A DNA stretch of 64,000 bases from Deltaproteobacteria bacterium (GCA_009668975.1 SBEG01000006.1:62001-126000); one strand, 5' to 3'. Counted from the stretch's first letter, positions 25,751-36,133 are shown. Notes: a model not told the origin generated them from the letters alone. Program-made: numbers and translations.

Positions 25751-26254
25751 ATGGGCTCAAAAGGACGCGAAATAATCGGAATGGATGTGGATGAACTGCT
25801 CAACTTGCTGCGGCGGGCCTTCAGTGACGAATGGCTGGCCTATTATCAGTACTGGCTGGGCGCCAAGGTTGTGAAGGGGCCGATGAAAGATGCGGTGGGC
25901 GCTGAACTGCTCCAGCATGCCACTGAAGAGTTGCTGCACGCCGACATGGTGGCGATGCGGATCATCCAATTGGGCGGCACACCGGTCACCAAACCGGAGG
26001 AGTGGTACAAGCTGACAAACTGCGGGTACGATGCCCCCGATGACCCGAACGTCAAGACCATCCTGAACCAGAACATCAAGGGTGAACAGTGCGCCATCGG
26101 CGTCTACAAACGACTCATGGACATCACCAAAGATGCTGATCCGGTTACCTACAATATGGTGCTGCAGATTCTCCAGCAAGAGGTCGAACATGAGGAAGAT
26201 CTGCAGGCCCTGCTGGAAGACCTCGAACTGATGATTGAGGCGGTACGGAAATAA
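25751..26254 (+). CDS. Ferritin-like diiron protein (Dps-like/DPSL type)
   Basis: 167 residues forming a four-helix bundle. Carboxylate/His motifs are RAFSDEWLAYYQYW, LLQHATEELLHADMVAMR, NIKGEQCAIGVYKRL and LQQEVEHEEDLQALL, with the ferritin ExxH pattern in helices 2 and 4. The GEQCAI segment with a Cys and the CGYDAPDDPN loop resemble Dps-like thioferritins. It probably oxidises and stores iron or consumes peroxide. A good promoter and the site GGAGG precede it. It is followed by a terminator at 26275. Confidence 0.82.
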   Translation: MGSKGREIIGMDVDELLNLLRRAFSDEWLAYYQYWLGAKVVKGPMKDAVGAELLQHATEELLHADMVAMRIIQLGGTPVTKPEEWYKLTNCGYDAPDDPNVKTILNQNIKGEQCAIGVYKRLMDITKDADPVTYNMVLQILQQEVEHEEDLQALLEDLELMIEAVRK

Positions 26255-26274
26255 AGAACCTGACGATATTGTAG

Positions 26275-26300
26275 GGGCAGGCCCCTGTGCCTGCCCTTTT
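26275..26300 (+). terminator. Rho-independent terminator after the ferritin-like gene
   Basis: GGGCAGGC-CCCTGT-GCCTGCCC followed by TTTT, located 20 nt after the stop and between two convergent genes. Confidence 0.75.
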
Positions 26301-26310
26301 GCAGGGCGGC

Positions 26311-29300
26311 CTAGGCCGCTTTGGTAACAAAGGCTTTGAAATCAGCGAATTCCTGCTTTATCTGCTGCAGGAGTGCTGAAGCATGGCTGTTTTCTCCCGT
26401 CAGCAGCAACGCCTCCATTTTTGAGACCAATTCCCGCAACGGGTTCGCCGACATATTCGCCGCGGCTCCTTTCATCAGATGAACCAGGTGTTGGGTGGTA
26501 TCGCGATTTCTGTCAGTCAACGCCTGCTGCAGCTTCTCCAGTTGTACGGAATAGTCATCGATGAAGCCTTGCAGAATTTCTTCGAGTATATCTTCATCAC
26601 AGCCAATCCTCCGCATCAGGTCCTCCCGGTCAAAAACCCTCTTTGACGTCATGCCGAACTGCGCCTCAACAACTTCCTTGCGAGCCGGCAAACCGGAAAG
26701 CGCACGCTGTATCACCCCTTGCAGATCCTTGGGATAAAGCGGCTTGGAGATGTAATCGTCCATACCGGCAGCCAGGCACTTTTCACGGTCACCCTTCATG
26801 GCATGGGCCGTCATGGCAACGATCGGCAGGTGCCGGCCGGCGCCTGCTTCTTTCCGCCGGATGGCCTCCGTAGTCTCGAAACCATCCATTTCCGGCATCT
26901 GGATATCCATCAGCACCAGGTCATAGGGAACCATGTCCAGCGCTTCCAGCGCCTCCCGGCCATTGGCAACAGCATCGGCCCGGTAGCCGAGATTATCCAG
27001 AATCCGCAGGATAACTTTCTGGTTGGTACTGTTGTCTTCGGCAAGCAGAAGACGAATATTGTTCTTTGCCCCCGTCCGGTCAACACCCGGATTTTCGACA
27101 CCGAGACGATAACCCTGATAGGCGGGTTCTCTTCTGCCGGACAGGACCATCAGGCAATGATACAACTCATCGAGTTTGACCGGTTTTTGCAATCGGGCGG
27201 TAAAGATATCTTCGGAAAGCGCATCGCTGGCAATTTTTTCGCCCAGGGGAGAAACGAGGATCAGAACCGTGTCCCGCAGCCTTTCATCAGCCTTGATTTC
27301 TTTTCCGAGGCTGGAGGCAGTGCCCCGGGAAAGCTGAGAACCGATGAAGACATACGAATAGGGATTATTCTCCGCCAGACCCGAATGGAGAAGTGTCAGT
27401 GCGGAATTTTCATCACCAGCCTCGTCAAACCGGTAGCCCCAGAGATGCAGTTTTTCGGTAACCGCCAGACGGCTGGTGGTATTTGCATCAACTACCAGGA
27501 GCCGCTCGTTGCGGATTTCGGCAGGAACAGCACGGGAGCTATCGCGCGAAGTGGTCTGCTTGGCAAATTTCACCGCCAGGAAAAAGGTGGACCCCCTGCC
27601 CTCCTCACTCTCCACGTCGATGGTGCCGCCCATCAACTCGGCCAGCTGCCGGGAAATGGCCAGCCCCAGGCCGGTCCCGCCGTATCTGCGGGTGGTGGAC
27701 GCATCCACTTGGGAGAATAGGGCAAAAATATCCTTGATCCGCGTCTGCGGGATACCGATACCGGTATCCCGCACGGAAAAACGGACCCAGGCATTGTTGT
27801 CATCTTCCCGGTCCAGGGCTGCCCGAAGCACGATTTCTCCCTGGTGGGTAAACTTCAGGGCGTTACTGAGCAGGTTGACCAGTATCTGGCGCAGCTTGCC
27901 AGGGTCACCGGACACCAGCGCCGGCACCTCCGGACTGATCAGACAGTTGAAATCGAGACCCTTCGCGTAGATGCTCGTTGCCATGAAATCGCCGGTATCT
28001 TCCACGGTTGCCCGCAGGTCAAAACCCACGGTTTCGACCTCCAGTTTGCCGGCTTCAATTTTCGAATAATCAAGTATGTCATTGATGATCGTCAGGAGGG
28101 AATCCGCCGAAGCGCGGACGATTTCCGCATATTCGCGCTGTTCATGGTCCAGGTGAGAGTCAAGGAGCAGCCCGGTCATGCCGATCACCCCGTTCATCGG
28201 TGTCCGGATTTCGTGGCTCATGTTGGCGAGGAACAGGCTTTTTGCCTTGCTGGCCGACTCTGCTGCCTCCTTGGCCTTGCGCAACTCCTCTTCCACCAGC
28301 TTTCTCTCCGTAACGTTATCGTAGGTTGCCAGGACGCCAAAGACCTTGTTGTCCGTGCCGCGGAGAGGAATCTTGTTTTTTCGCAGCCAGGAGACCTTGC
28401 CGTCGATCAGCCGCTGGGCCTGCTCGTAATTCATCTTCGGAACGCCCTGTTCGATAACCTGCAGATCTTCCCTGCGCATTTCAGCCGCATGGTCTCTCCA
28501 GGGCATCTCGGCATCACTCTTACCCAGAATAGCGCCCGGATTCTCCAGGCCGATGTCTTCGGTAAAGGATTTGTTGCAGCCGAGGAAATTGAGATTCGCG
28601 TCCTTCCAGTAGACCCGCTGCGGGATATTGTCGAGAACGAGCTGGAGCATCTGCTGCGAGCAGAAAAGCTCTTCTTCCATTTTCTTGCGGGCCGTGATAT
28701 CGATACCGCAGCCGATCAGGTAGGTTGCCGGACCGATTTCCAGACGCCTGCCGTCCAGCAGGAAACAGTGTTCCGTGCCATCCTGGCCCAGCAGCCGGAA
28801 CTCGGTTTCCGCTTCACCCTCCGCATACACTTCGGCAAACTTCTCCGATACAAACTGTCGATCATCCTCATGCACGAGGGAAATCAGGTCAACCTCCAGC
28901 AGGGCATCGGAAGACATGCCCGTTATCTCTTCCAGTTGACGATTCCAGCGGCAGAGACGCCCCTGCGTATCAAGAGTAAAAACCACTCCCGGCAGACTTT
29001 CCATAATGGTTTTCAAAAAAAGCTTCTGCTCCTGGAGCGCATCTTTGGCCTTGGTCCGCTCGTTTACCTCCTGGCGCAATATTTCGTTCAGGTTCGCCAA
29101 TTCGATCGTACGCTGATGGACGCGCTCCTCCAGCTCATTGTGCGCCTGAAGGAGCATTTTCTCAGCCTGACGGCGCTCGGTAATATCAATGATGATCGAA
29201 ATGACGCCGCCGACCACCCCCTCTTTGGTGGTAAACGTTGCTTTCTTGAAAATCAGGTTATGCTGCCGCCCGTCGGCCAACTGCATGTGCGATTCAGTTG

Positions 29301-30591
29301 TTTTCACCCCTGGTGAGCGCGACAGCTCCTCATCCATGCCGGTCAGCAATTCCGCAGTTTCCTGCGGCATGATCTCAAATACGGCCTTGTGCAGGATTTC
29401 CCGGCGGGGCATTCCGGTAAATTCCTCAAAGGCCTTGTTGCAGCCGAGGTACTTGCCCTCAAGATCCTTGTAATAGAGCGGCAGCGGGATACTGTCGATA
29501 ATCTCCTGGAGGAAATACCATTGCTCCTGAAGATATTCACTGGCCTGCTTGAGCTCGGTCAAATCTTCGAACGCCACCATCGAACCGATCGTAGAGCCCT
29601 TCGAGTCCTTGATCAAGGTTGAGGTAAAACGGATCCATTTACCCGACTCTCCCATCAACGGAAAAAAATCGGTCACCTGATAGATGCCCTCTTGAAATTT
29701 CGACTCGTTATACTTCCCGGCATACCAGGTCTTGATTTCTTCACTCAGGTCATCCAGCAGGAGGTCGGCAACCATCGGTCGCTGGCCGCCGTAAAAAATG
29801 TCCGCGTGGCGGCTGGTTCCGATGATCGACTCCGCGCGGATGCCCGAACAGAGTTCCATCGCCTCATTCCAGTGGATTACCCGGTGATCGAGGTCCAGAA
29901 TGAATTGCGGAAACGGCGCGCCATGAATGACCGCGCGCAAACTTGCTTCATTGTCCTTCAGAGCCTGTTCAGCCTTCTGCCGGTATCTGACCAGCAGGAT
30001 GGAAATTATCGTAAAGAGAAAAATCAAAAGGGCGGAAGTGATGAGGAGATTATTGCGGAGCCCTTTATAGGTTGCGAAGAAGTCGGATTTTTTCACCCCG
30101 ACGTAGAGAGCGCCGATGACCTTGCCCTCGGCATCCTGTATCGGGTCGTAGGCAGACAGGTAGGGAATGCCGAAAATAGCCGTCTCGCCCCGGTACGATT
30201 CGCCTTTGCCGAGCACCGGATCATAGGCCGCGCCATGCAGTCCGGTGCCGACCGCCCGGCTGCCATCGCTCTTGCGCAGATTGGTGGAAACCCGGGTATC
30301 ACCCATAAAAATGGTTGCGGTGCAGCCGGTCAGTTCTTTGATCTTGTCCGGGAGCTCGTAGTTTCCGTTCAGGACATAGTCACCCACCAGCAACTGCCCG
30401 TTGACAATGCGAAAGCCCTCACCTTTTGACCTGACCAACTCCCAGAAGGTCCTGAGATTATTGTCCAGGATATGTTCCGCTTTCTCCTCGGCATCAACAT
30501 AAATTTCCGAAATGAAAAATGAGGTGGCACTTCCAATGGCCAAGATCACCAGAAATACATTTAGGGGAAGCAGATAACGCACTAATCTCAT
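26311..30591 (-). CDS. Multi-PAS hybrid sensor histidine kinase with two receiver domains and HPt
   Basis: 1426 residues. Layout, approximately: TM helix 10-30; extracytoplasmic sCache sensor 40-175 ([20 protein letters not shown]); TM helix 180-202; four PAS domains to about 765 with a coiled coil; HisKA with [15 protein letters not shown]; HATPase ([23 protein letters not shown]); a degenerate receiver ([10 protein letters not shown], no phosphorylatable Asp at the expected place); a normal receiver ([13 protein letters not shown]); and a C-terminal HPt with [10 protein letters not shown]. It is a self-contained phosphorelay sensing an external ligand. It is 58 nt downstream of the [2Fe-2S] protein gene and probably cotranscribed with rex. 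Confidence 0.93.
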   Translation of the reverse strand: MRLVRYLLPLNVFLVILAIGSATSFFISEIYVDAEEKAEHILDNNLRTFWELVRSKGEGFRIVNGQLLVGDYVLNGNYELPDKIKELTGCTATIFMGDTRVSTNLRKSDGSRAVGTGLHGAAYDPVLGKGESYRGETAIFGIPYLSAYDPIQDAEGKVIGALYVGVKKSDFFATYKGLRNNLLITSALLIFLFTIISILLVRYRQKAEQALKDNEASLRAVIHGAPFPQFILDLDHRVIHWNEAMELCSGIRAESIIGTSRHADIFYGGQRPMVADLLLDDLSEEIKTWYAGKYNESKFQEGIYQVTDFFPLMGESGKWIRFTSTLIKDSKGSTIGSMVAFEDLTELKQASEYLQEQWYFLQEIIDSIPLPLYYKDLEGKYLGCNKAFEEFTGMPRREILHKAVFEIMPQETAELLTGMDEELSRSPGVKTTESHMQLADGRQHNLIFKKATFTTKEGVVGGVISIIIDITERRQAEKMLLQAHNELEERVHQRTIELANLNEILRQEVNERTKAKDALQEQKLFLKTIMESLPGVVFTLDTQGRLCRWNRQLEEITGMSSDALLEVDLISLVHEDDRQFVSEKFAEVYAEGEAETEFRLLGQDGTEHCFLLDGRRLEIGPATYLIGCGIDITARKKMEEELFCSQQMLQLVLDNIPQRVYWKDANLNFLGCNKSFTEDIGLENPGAILGKSDAEMPWRDHAAEMRREDLQVIEQGVPKMNYEQAQRLIDGKVSWLRKNKIPLRGTDNKVFGVLATYDNVTERKLVEEELRKAKEAAESASKAKSLFLANMSHEIRTPMNGVIGMTGLLLDSHLDHEQREYAEIVRASADSLLTIINDILDYSKIEAGKLEVETVGFDLRATVEDTGDFMATSIYAKGLDFNCLISPEVPALVSGDPGKLRQILVNLLSNALKFTHQGEIVLRAALDREDDNNAWVRFSVRDTGIGIPQTRIKDIFALFSQVDASTTRRYGGTGLGLAISRQLAELMGGTIDVESEEGRGSTFFLAVKFAKQTTSRDSSRAVPAEIRNERLLVVDANTTSRLAVTEKLHLWGYRFDEAGDENSALTLLHSGLAENNPYSYVFIGSQLSRGTASSLGKEIKADERLRDTVLILVSPLGEKIASDALSEDIFTARLQKPVKLDELYHCLMVLSGRREPAYQGYRLGVENPGVDRTGAKNNIRLLLAEDNSTNQKVILRILDNLGYRADAVANGREALEALDMVPYDLVLMDIQMPEMDGFETTEAIRRKEAGAGRHLPIVAMTAHAMKGDREKCLAAGMDDYISKPLYPKDLQGVIQRALSGLPARKEVVEAQFGMTSKRVFDREDLMRRIGCDEDILEEILQGFIDDYSVQLEKLQQALTDRNRDTTQHLVHLMKGAAANMSANPLRELVSKMEALLLTGENSHASALLQQIKQEFADFKAFVTKAA

Positions 30592-30649
30592 ATTTCCAAT
30601 CCTCTGCCCTGCCGCTGGTGTGACACCGGTGACCTGAACAGGGTACCTT

Positions 30650-30907
30650 TCAACTGTTCACCTGACATTTTCCGAAATGCTGCTCCATCAGGTCAGCCAG
30701 AATCTCCAGATTCACTCCGTGATAGGGACGGCCATTAATCTCCATGTTGGGCCCTTTCCGGCAGGCATCCTCGCATCTGCTCCCCACCAACTCCACAGCA
30801 GCGGCACACCTATGCATCTGTAGCCAGGCCTCGATAAACTCCAGATTGGATTTGCTCCCCCGCTGAAAACAGGAACTGCCCATGCAGATTTTTATTCTTG
30901 GCGTCAC
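30650..30907 (-). CDS. Thioredoxin-like [2Fe-2S] ferredoxin (NuoE-like)
   Basis: 85 residues with CMGSSCFQRGS near the start and GSRCEDACRKGPNMEINGR later: four Cys in the spacing of the thioredoxin-fold [2Fe-2S] cluster of NuoE/HydA-associated subunits. The GTG start at 30907 has AAGGAG 8 nt upstream. It begins 12 nt after rex. The association with Rex suggests a role in NADH- or hydrogen-linked electron flow, or redox sensing for the downstream kinase (inference). Confidence 0.85.
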   Translation of the reverse strand: MTPRIKICMGSSCFQRGSKSNLEFIEAWLQMHRCAAAVELVGSRCEDACRKGPNMEINGRPYHGVNLEILADLMEQHFGKCQVNS

Positions 30908-30919
30908 CGGATGTCTCCT

Positions 30920-31582
30920 TCAATCAAGCGGGGCCGGCTGAATCCTGTTCAGCTTCACGGACAGCACCGCCAGCCCGGAGGCCAAATCTTCCTTCTGGAC
31001 AATGACATCCTCGGGTACGACCAGATTTGCCGGAGTAAAGTTCCAGATACCCTTGATGCCCGACGCAACCAGGATGTCCGTTACCTCCTGGGCATCTTCC
31101 GGCGGAACACAGAGTATGGCCATGCCGACATCTATTCGCTGCGACAGTTCGGCAAGGCGAACAATATCGAAGACCGGCACCTCTGGAATCAGTGCTCCGG
31201 CTTTCCGGGGATCTTCATCAAAGGCAGCGACAATCCGCAGGCCCAGATTCGTCAATTCCCTGTTGTAGAGAATTGAGGTGCCGAACTGGCCGACGCCAAC
31301 CAGGAAAGCATCAAGGGTTTCGCCCAAACCAAGGAAATCCTCGATACCCTTGATCAGGTCTCCAATACAGTAGCCGATACGCGGAGTGCCGTTGATTCGT
31401 GTCAGTTCGAGGTCCTTGCGGACCAGAATCGGTTCGATTTCCATCCGTTCCGCCAGGAAAGCAGATGAAACATACTGCTCACCTCTTAAATAGAGATCGC
31501 GCAAAAGCGTAAGATAGGCAGGCAGGCGCCTGACCGTGGGCAACTTGTCAATTTTCAGAACGCGTCTTTTCATAGATGGCAC
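30920..31582 (-). CDS. rex: Rex family redox-sensing transcriptional repressor
   Basis: About 220 residues. The N-terminal winged helix (RRLPAYLTLLRDLYLRGEQY, VSSAFLAERMEIEPILVRKD) is followed by a Rossmann NAD(H) domain (VGVGQFGTSILYN in place of GxGxLG, AAFDEDPRKAG, ILCVPPEDAQEVTDILVASG, IKGIWNFTPANL). Rex releases DNA when NADH rises. I use GTG 31582 because AAGGA lies 7 nt before it; ATG 31573 in the same frame lacks a site. It heads a cluster with the [2Fe-2S] protein and the giant kinase. Confidence 0.92.
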   Translation of the reverse strand: MPSMKRRVLKIDKLPTVRRLPAYLTLLRDLYLRGEQYVSSAFLAERMEIEPILVRKDLELTRINGTPRIGYCIGDLIKGIEDFLGLGETLDAFLVGVGQFGTSILYNRELTNLGLRIVAAFDEDPRKAGALIPEVPVFDIVRLAELSQRIDVGMAILCVPPEDAQEVTDILVASGIKGIWNFTPANLVVPEDVIVQKEDLASGLAVLSVKLNRIQPAPLD

Positions 31583-31667
31583 GGGTCTTTCCTTAGGATG
31601 GGATGGAACATCGGAGCATATTCGCCGCAGATCAGGACAAGATGAGTACTGTCCGGCAAGGTAGCGT

Positions 31668-31683
31668 AGCAAGTTTGCGGCCA
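31668..31683 (-). promoter_or_regulatory. Candidate sigma-54 promoter of rex
   Basis: Minus-strand TGGCCGCAAACTTGCT has GG and GC at the right distance and a perfect TTGC, but GGCCG instead of GGCAC. The predicted start is about 75 nt before the rex GTG. The shared 41-bp element is absent here. Confidence 0.4.
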
Positions 31684-31757
31684 ACCGGAACAAATCGCGA
31701 ATCTATCTATTATACTGGAGTTTTTACGCCTGAGGGTCTCTGCTACACAGGGAAACA

Positions 31758-31775
31758 CCATAATAAATGTTATGG
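31758..31775. promoter_or_regulatory. Inverted repeat upstream of rex (site 1)
   Basis: CCATAA-TAAATG-TTATGG, an 18-bp dyad. Its centre lies 70 bp from the second dyad at 31828. It is a candidate operator or enhancer site. Confidence 0.45.
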
Positions 31776-31827
31776 CTTGTCAGTGCGAAGCTGCTCAAAG
31801 GAGGGGAAAACGTCGGAAATCCTGGGA

Positions 31828-31845
31828 CTATAACAATTGTTATAG
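31828..31845. promoter_or_regulatory. Perfect 18-bp palindrome upstream of rex (site 2)
   Basis: CTATAACAATTGTTATAG is fully self-complementary. It differs from the common Rex operator TTGTGAA-N4-TTCACAA, so the binding protein is uncertain; autoregulation by Rex or an enhancer-binding protein are both possible. Confidence 0.5.
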
Positions 31846-31941
31846 TTATGAGATATATTATACCTGTCAAAGGAAGGTAGAGACTGGCATCAGTTGGCAC
31901 CTTGTATCAGATGTTTTTTCGCAAGCAACCTCTCCAAACCT

Positions 31942-31985
31942 CCCCTTGGCAGGGGAGACTTAAAGTCTTCCCCCCTGTCAAGGGG
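31942..31985. terminator. Large imperfect hairpin after the NtrC-type regulator gene
   Basis: CCCCTTGGCAGGGGAGACTT pairs imperfectly with AAGTCTTCCCCCCTGTCAAG. It lies just beyond the stop of the gene at 32012 (minus strand). The C/G-rich form is like intergenic palindromes that end transcripts. The rest of 31583-32011 holds no gene. Confidence 0.5.
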
Positions 31986-32011
31986 GGATTGAGGGGGGTT
32001 GATTTCAGGTA

Positions 32012-33448
32012 TTACCTGCTACTGGTGATTTTCTTGCGCTGCTTCAAACGCTTGCTCAAAGCAGGCTGGGAAATGCCCAGCAACCTGGCGGCAAGGGTCT
32101 GATTGTTACCGGAGCGCACCAGCGCCTCTGAAACCAGTTGTTCGATCGCCTCCTGAATAGTGGGAAACTGCGTGCATTGCTCAAAACAGTTGTGCGCACT
32201 GCCCGCCTCGACGCTTTTCCGCAGGGGATTTTTCCCCGCGGGACCAAGCACCTTTTCAAAGGCCGCAACGGTCAGAACCTTTGATTTACCGGCACTGACG
32301 GCATCGTAGAGCAGTGATTTCAATTCGCGGACATTTCCGGGGAAGGAATAATTGGCCAGCCGCAGGAAAACTTCCCGCGACACGACCGGCTTCCTGATCC
32401 GGAGCTGCCGCGCAACCTCATCCAGGAAATGGTCGATCAGAATCGGCAGGTCACCCAGGCGCTCCCGCAACGGGGGAATACACACATGGTGAATATTCAG
32501 CCGGTAATACAAGTCCTTGCGAAATGTTCCGGCCGCCTGCCGGGCCAGCAGATCCTGGTTGGTGGCCACGACGATGCGGGCGTTCAGGCGTTTCGGCCGG
32601 TCGCTGCCCAGGGGAATATATTCTCCTTCCTGCAGCAGCCGCAGCAATTTGAGCTGGGAAACCTGGCTGAGATCTCCTATTTCGTCGAGAAACAGGGTGC
32701 CGCCGGAGGCATTTTCAACCAGGCCCATTCTGACCTCGTTCGCCCCGGTAAAAGCCCCCTTGACGTGACCGAACAGGGTGTCGGCAAAGATGGTATCATC
32801 GAGACCGGCCACGTTGACCGGCACCAGGGGACCGCTGCACTGGCCGCAAAGATGAATCGCCCGGGCGAACAATTCCTTGCCGACCCCGCTTTCTCCGGTG
32901 ACAAGTATCGGCTGATTGCTCTTGGTTACCAGTTCCAGGTACTTGAAGATAGCCAGCATCGCCGGGTCCTGCGTGACAATTGCCTGGAACGCTTCAGGAC
33001 AGTGCAAGGTGTCGCTGAGGAACTGCGTGCTCAGCTCAAGATTTTCCCGCTGGAGCTCGAGCATTTTAATGGTGCGAAGAACGCCGTTGACGAGACGCTT
33101 TTCTTCGTCAGTCTTGACGAAATAATCAAACGCACCGAGCTTCATACAATTTATTGCGGTCTCCAGCTGGTTCATGCCGCTCAGGATGATCACCGGAATA
33201 TCGGGGTACTCTTCGGCGATCAGCGGCAGCAGCTCTTCACCGGAAAGGTGGGGCATGGTGAGGTCGAGCAGCACGATGCCGACCTCCCCGGTTGCAAGAA
33301 TGTCCATGACCTGCCGGCTGTCGAGGCACTTGACACAATTATTGATACCGGCGGACCGTTCCAGAATAATGCCGAGACTGCGCAACCAGGGGGCCTCATC
33401 ATCGACCAGAAGGATTTTGTAGGAAGGATAGAGAGGGGTTTCTTGCAT
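32012..33448 (-). CDS. Sigma-54-dependent response regulator (NtrC family)
   Basis: 478 residues. Receiver domain (ILLVDDEAPWL, VLLDLTMPHLSGEE with the phosphorylated Asp, VIILSG), AAA+ domain (TGESGVGKELFARAIH Walker A, VKGAFTGANE with the sigma-54 contact loop GAFTGA intact, GTLFLDEIGDL Walker B, NVRELKSLL) and a Fis-type helix-turn-helix at the end (NQTLAARLLGISQPALSKRL). It activates sigma-54 promoters when phosphorylated, most likely by the kinase encoded just upstream. Its target sites are unknown. It is the only complete enhancer-binding protein in the window, but nothing ties it directly to the shared 41-bp elements. Confidence 0.94.
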   Translation of the reverse strand: MQETPLYPSYKILLVDDEAPWLRSLGIILERSAGINNCVKCLDSRQVMDILATGEVGIVLLDLTMPHLSGEELLPLIAEEYPDIPVIILSGMNQLETAINCMKLGAFDYFVKTDEEKRLVNGVLRTIKMLELQRENLELSTQFLSDTLHCPEAFQAIVTQDPAMLAIFKYLELVTKSNQPILVTGESGVGKELFARAIHLCGQCSGPLVPVNVAGLDDTIFADTLFGHVKGAFTGANEVRMGLVENASGGTLFLDEIGDLSQVSQLKLLRLLQEGEYIPLGSDRPKRLNARIVVATNQDLLARQAAGTFRKDLYYRLNIHHVCIPPLRERLGDLPILIDHFLDEVARQLRIRKPVVSREVFLRLANYSFPGNVRELKSLLYDAVSAGKSKVLTVAAFEKVLGPAGKNPLRKSVEAGSAHNCFEQCTQFPTIQEAIEQLVSEALVRSGNNQTLAARLLGISQPALSKRLKQRKKITSSR

Positions 33449-33453
33449 AGGGT

Positions 33454-34689
33454 TTACCTTTCCTGCAGCGCAGGCAAAGCCAATCTGACTGTCGTTCCGT
33501 TTCCATAGTCACTGGTAAAGGAAAGGCTGCCGCCATGACCGGTGACGATTCGCTCCGAGAGGGATAGTCCGAGCCCGGTACCGCCCTGCTCCCGTTTCGT
33601 GGTAAAAAAAGGCGAGGTAAGATGGCTGACATGTTCCGGCCTGATCCCGATCCCTTCGTCGCGCACCAGCAACTCCAGCATGCCGCTCTGTTCATCAAAC
33701 GAAGTCTGCACGGAAATCCCTTGAGACGTATCCTCGAGAGCCTGGCAGGCGTTCAGCAGCAGGTTCACGACAACCTGTTCGATGCGCTGGCCGTTTCCTT
33801 TGAATTTCGGCAGGCTATCTCCATAACGGATGTTGAAGTTATGTGTCGACTCCCGCAACATCGTGCCGACCAGACGCAGGGATGTCTGCACCAGATCGTT
33901 CAGATCCAGTGTCTCATCCAGGCCGGCATCATCCCGGCGGGCGAAATTTTTGAGATCATCAACGATGCGCTTGATGCGCCGGGAACAGCCGAGTAATTCC
34001 TCATACATTTCCGGAATCTCTTCTCGCATTTTCGAAAAGGGCAGCCCGCCGAAAGAAAAATCTCCCTGGTCACGATAGTGTTTTTCCAGGATCGGCTCCG
34101 CATCCCGGTAAGCCTCCATCAGCACCGGAAAATTCAGCAGAATCAGTCCATTGGGATTATTTATTTCATGGGCTATGCCGGCCAGGAGGAATCCGAGCGC
34201 CGCCATTTTTTCCGCCTGCAGAAGCTGTTGCTGGCCAAGCTGGGCCATGGCCTGCGCTTCGGCAAGATGCTGATTGCTTTCGGTCAGTTCTTCCACGCGC
34301 GCGGCAAGCGCGGACTGCAGCCCGAGCACCCGCTGTCCGACCTTGATTCTGGCAAGCAGTTCATCGGCGCTGAACGGTTTGACGATATAGTCATCGGCGC
34401 CGGAAGCCAGACCGGAAACCACATCCTCCTGGTAGCCCTTACAGGTCAGGAGAATCAGATAGGGCTGCGAGTCACCGGCGGAGGCGCGGAGAGTTCGGCA
34501 GATATCGACCCCGTCCAGACCGGGCATCATCCAGTCGAGAATGGCCAGCTTTGGCGCATCAGCGGCCTGCAGGGCGCGTAAGGCCTCGCTCCCGTCAGCA
34601 CAACAGAGCACCTCGAAGCCCTTTTTTTCCAATATTGCCAAAAGGATGCGGCGGGTCGTCTGATCATCATCCGCAATGAGTATTTTCAT
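33454..34689 (-). CDS. Cytoplasmic receiver-histidine kinase
   Basis: 411 residues. A receiver domain comes first (KILIADDDQTTRRILLAILE, LAILDWMMPGLDG), then a coiled coil (VEELTESNQHLAEAQAMAQL), a HisKA-type box (LLAGIAHEINNPNGLILLNF) and a HATPase (VVVNLLLNACQAL, GGTGLGLSLSERIV). There are no membrane segments. It is the cognate kinase of the NtrC-type regulator, whose start is 5 nt beyond its stop. ATG 34689 fits the receiver start; ATG 34716 in the same frame is also possible, neither having a strong ribosome site. Confidence 0.9.
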   Translation of the reverse strand: MKILIADDDQTTRRILLAILEKKGFEVLCCADGSEALRALQAADAPKLAILDWMMPGLDGVDICRTLRASAGDSQPYLILLTCKGYQEDVVSGLASGADDYIVKPFSADELLARIKVGQRVLGLQSALAARVEELTESNQHLAEAQAMAQLGQQQLLQAEKMAALGFLLAGIAHEINNPNGLILLNFPVLMEAYRDAEPILEKHYRDQGDFSFGGLPFSKMREEIPEMYEELLGCSRRIKRIVDDLKNFARRDDAGLDETLDLNDLVQTSLRLVGTMLRESTHNFNIRYGDSLPKFKGNGQRIEQVVVNLLLNACQALEDTSQGISVQTSFDEQSGMLELLVRDEGIGIRPEHVSHLTSPFFTTKREQGGTGLGLSLSERIVTGHGGSLSFTSDYGNGTTVRLALPALQER

Positions 34690-34833
34690 AGCCACCTGAG
34701 GTATTTCTTTGTGCATTCCGGGCCATATTGTAACGTTCTTGATTGAATCCGTCCATTGCTAAGTAAAAGTGACTCCGCAAAGACGGCCCCGGAATGCAGC
34801 CCCCCGAACGTATGGCTTCTCATCAGAAAAAAA

Positions 34834-34862
34834 TTGACGCGCGAACCGGTTTCGGCTAGAAT
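34834..34862 (+). promoter_or_regulatory. Sigma-70 promoter of the thioesterase gene
   Basis: TTGACG (34834-34839), 17-nt spacer, TAGAAT (34857-34862), 51 nt before the ATG at 34914. Confidence 0.65.
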
Positions 34863-34913
34863 AGGCGGTATGCTGTTAACACTGAGAACGACTGAATGCA
34901 GGAGACCATCACC

Positions 34914-35981
34914 ATGATCAGGCCCATCGATACTTCATTCACCAAGGTCCTCCCCCTCTCCAGCGATGAAGCGCTGCGGCGGCGCTTCATGATCCTCGAC
35001 GAAACAATCGAGGCGAATATGCGCTTCGGCTTGCTGCTGGAGATCCTCGACAAGGTGGCGGAAGAAACCGCCCTCTGCTATGTCAACCGGTTCTTTCCCG
35101 AGGCCCGGGTGGTTACGGCCGCCATCGACAATATCGTGATCCGCCATGTTACGGATATGTCGCGGGATGTGCACTTCAATGCGCGCATCAATCATGTGGG
35201 CCGCTCCTCCCTGGAAATCGGCATCCGGGTCGAACAACCCGGCGACCCGGCATGTCATATCGCCTCCTGCTATTTCACCATGGTGGCCCGTTCGGGTGTC
35301 GGCGAAGGTGCAACCAGCGTCGTCCTGCCCGGCTTGGAGTATTCTGAGGAAATCGAGAAGCAGCGCGCGGCCAAGGCACTGAAGCGCAGGGAGGAATACA
35401 AACAGCAGCAGGCGCTGCTGCGCGAACCGCCCAGCCGGGATGAATTCGAAATGCTCACGGAGCTGCATGCCGCCCAGGATGACCCCGATTTCAAAGGTTT
35501 GCTGGCCGGACAGCTCACCGCAGGCGCCTGGGAACGTATGTACCCGGAGCAGGAAAACGTTCCGAAAAAAATATTCGGCGGCTATCTCATCCGGCGCGCC
35601 TACGAACTGTCCTCCATTTGCTGCGAGCAGATTGCCCCCAACCGGCCGATTCCCGCGGCTGTCAACCGGATCAACTTTTTCCACCCGGTACGCATGGGCG
35701 ACAAGCTTCATTACACCACGCGGGTTGTCTATACCAGCGGCAGCCTGATTTGCGTCGAAGCCAACATCGAACGCATCAGCCGCGACCGGACCACCAAATC
35801 GCTTTCCAACTCCTGCCTGTTCACCTTTGTCAACGTCGATGACCAGCTGCAGCCCCAGCCGGTTCCCCAGGTCTATCCGACCAATTACGGTGAAGACGCC
35901 CGCTATCTGGCCGCCCATCGCAGTTGCCAGGCCCTGAGCAACCATCGTCAGCTGCCAGGACCGGTCAGCAAAAAAGAATAA
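34914..35981 (+). CDS. Tandem hotdog-fold acyl-CoA thioesterase
   Basis: 355 residues with two hotdog domains (about 15-150 and 200-330), as in ACOT9/ACOT12-type thioesterases. Visible are FGLLLEILDKVAEETALCYV, HVGRSSLEIGIRVEQ, then IFGGYLIRRAYELSSICCEQ, INFFHPVRMGDKLHYTTRVV and YTSGSLICVEANIERIS in the second domain. It hydrolyses acyl-CoA to free acid and CoA; chain length is not deducible. ATG 34914 has GGAG 7 nt upstream, better than ATG 34896. A repeat element begins immediately after the stop codon. Confidence 0.85.
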   Translation: MIRPIDTSFTKVLPLSSDEALRRRFMILDETIEANMRFGLLLEILDKVAEETALCYVNRFFPEARVVTAAIDNIVIRHVTDMSRDVHFNARINHVGRSSLEIGIRVEQPGDPACHIASCYFTMVARSGVGEGATSVVLPGLEYSEEIEKQRAAKALKRREEYKQQQALLREPPSRDEFEMLTELHAAQDDPDFKGLLAGQLTAGAWERMYPEQENVPKKIFGGYLIRRAYELSSICCEQIAPNRPIPAAVNRINFFHPVRMGDKLHYTTRVVYTSGSLICVEANIERISRDRTTKSLSNSCLFTFVNVDDQLQPQPVPQVYPTNYGEDARYLAAHRSCQALSNHRQLPGPVSKKE

Positions 35982-36075
35982 TACCAATCCCAGATCAAGG
36001 ATGATCTCGAGGCGGCGAGGCGAGCGGCCGATGGCGAGCCAAGCAGAGAGGGCCTTGCTCCGGAACTGGAATTAT
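35982..36075 (+). repeat. Palindrome-ended repeat, copy 3 (shorter)
   Basis: It starts TACCAATCCCAGATCAAGG at the base after the thioesterase stop codon and ends GGAACTGGAATTAT. The core keeps CTCGAGGCGGCGAGG and GCGAGCCAAGCAGAGAGGGCC but is about 30 bp shorter than copies 1 and 2. Confidence 0.75.
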
Positions 36076-36133
36076 CCGGAAACTGACAAAGCCTGCATTC
36101 CACCAGCAGCCTGTTTGGACGCGTGCTCATTCA

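Noticed and set aside
27844..29316. Long plus-strand frame of 490 codons opposite the giant kinase
   Set aside because: Antisense shadow; the minus strand encodes clear PAS, HisKA and HATPase motifs.
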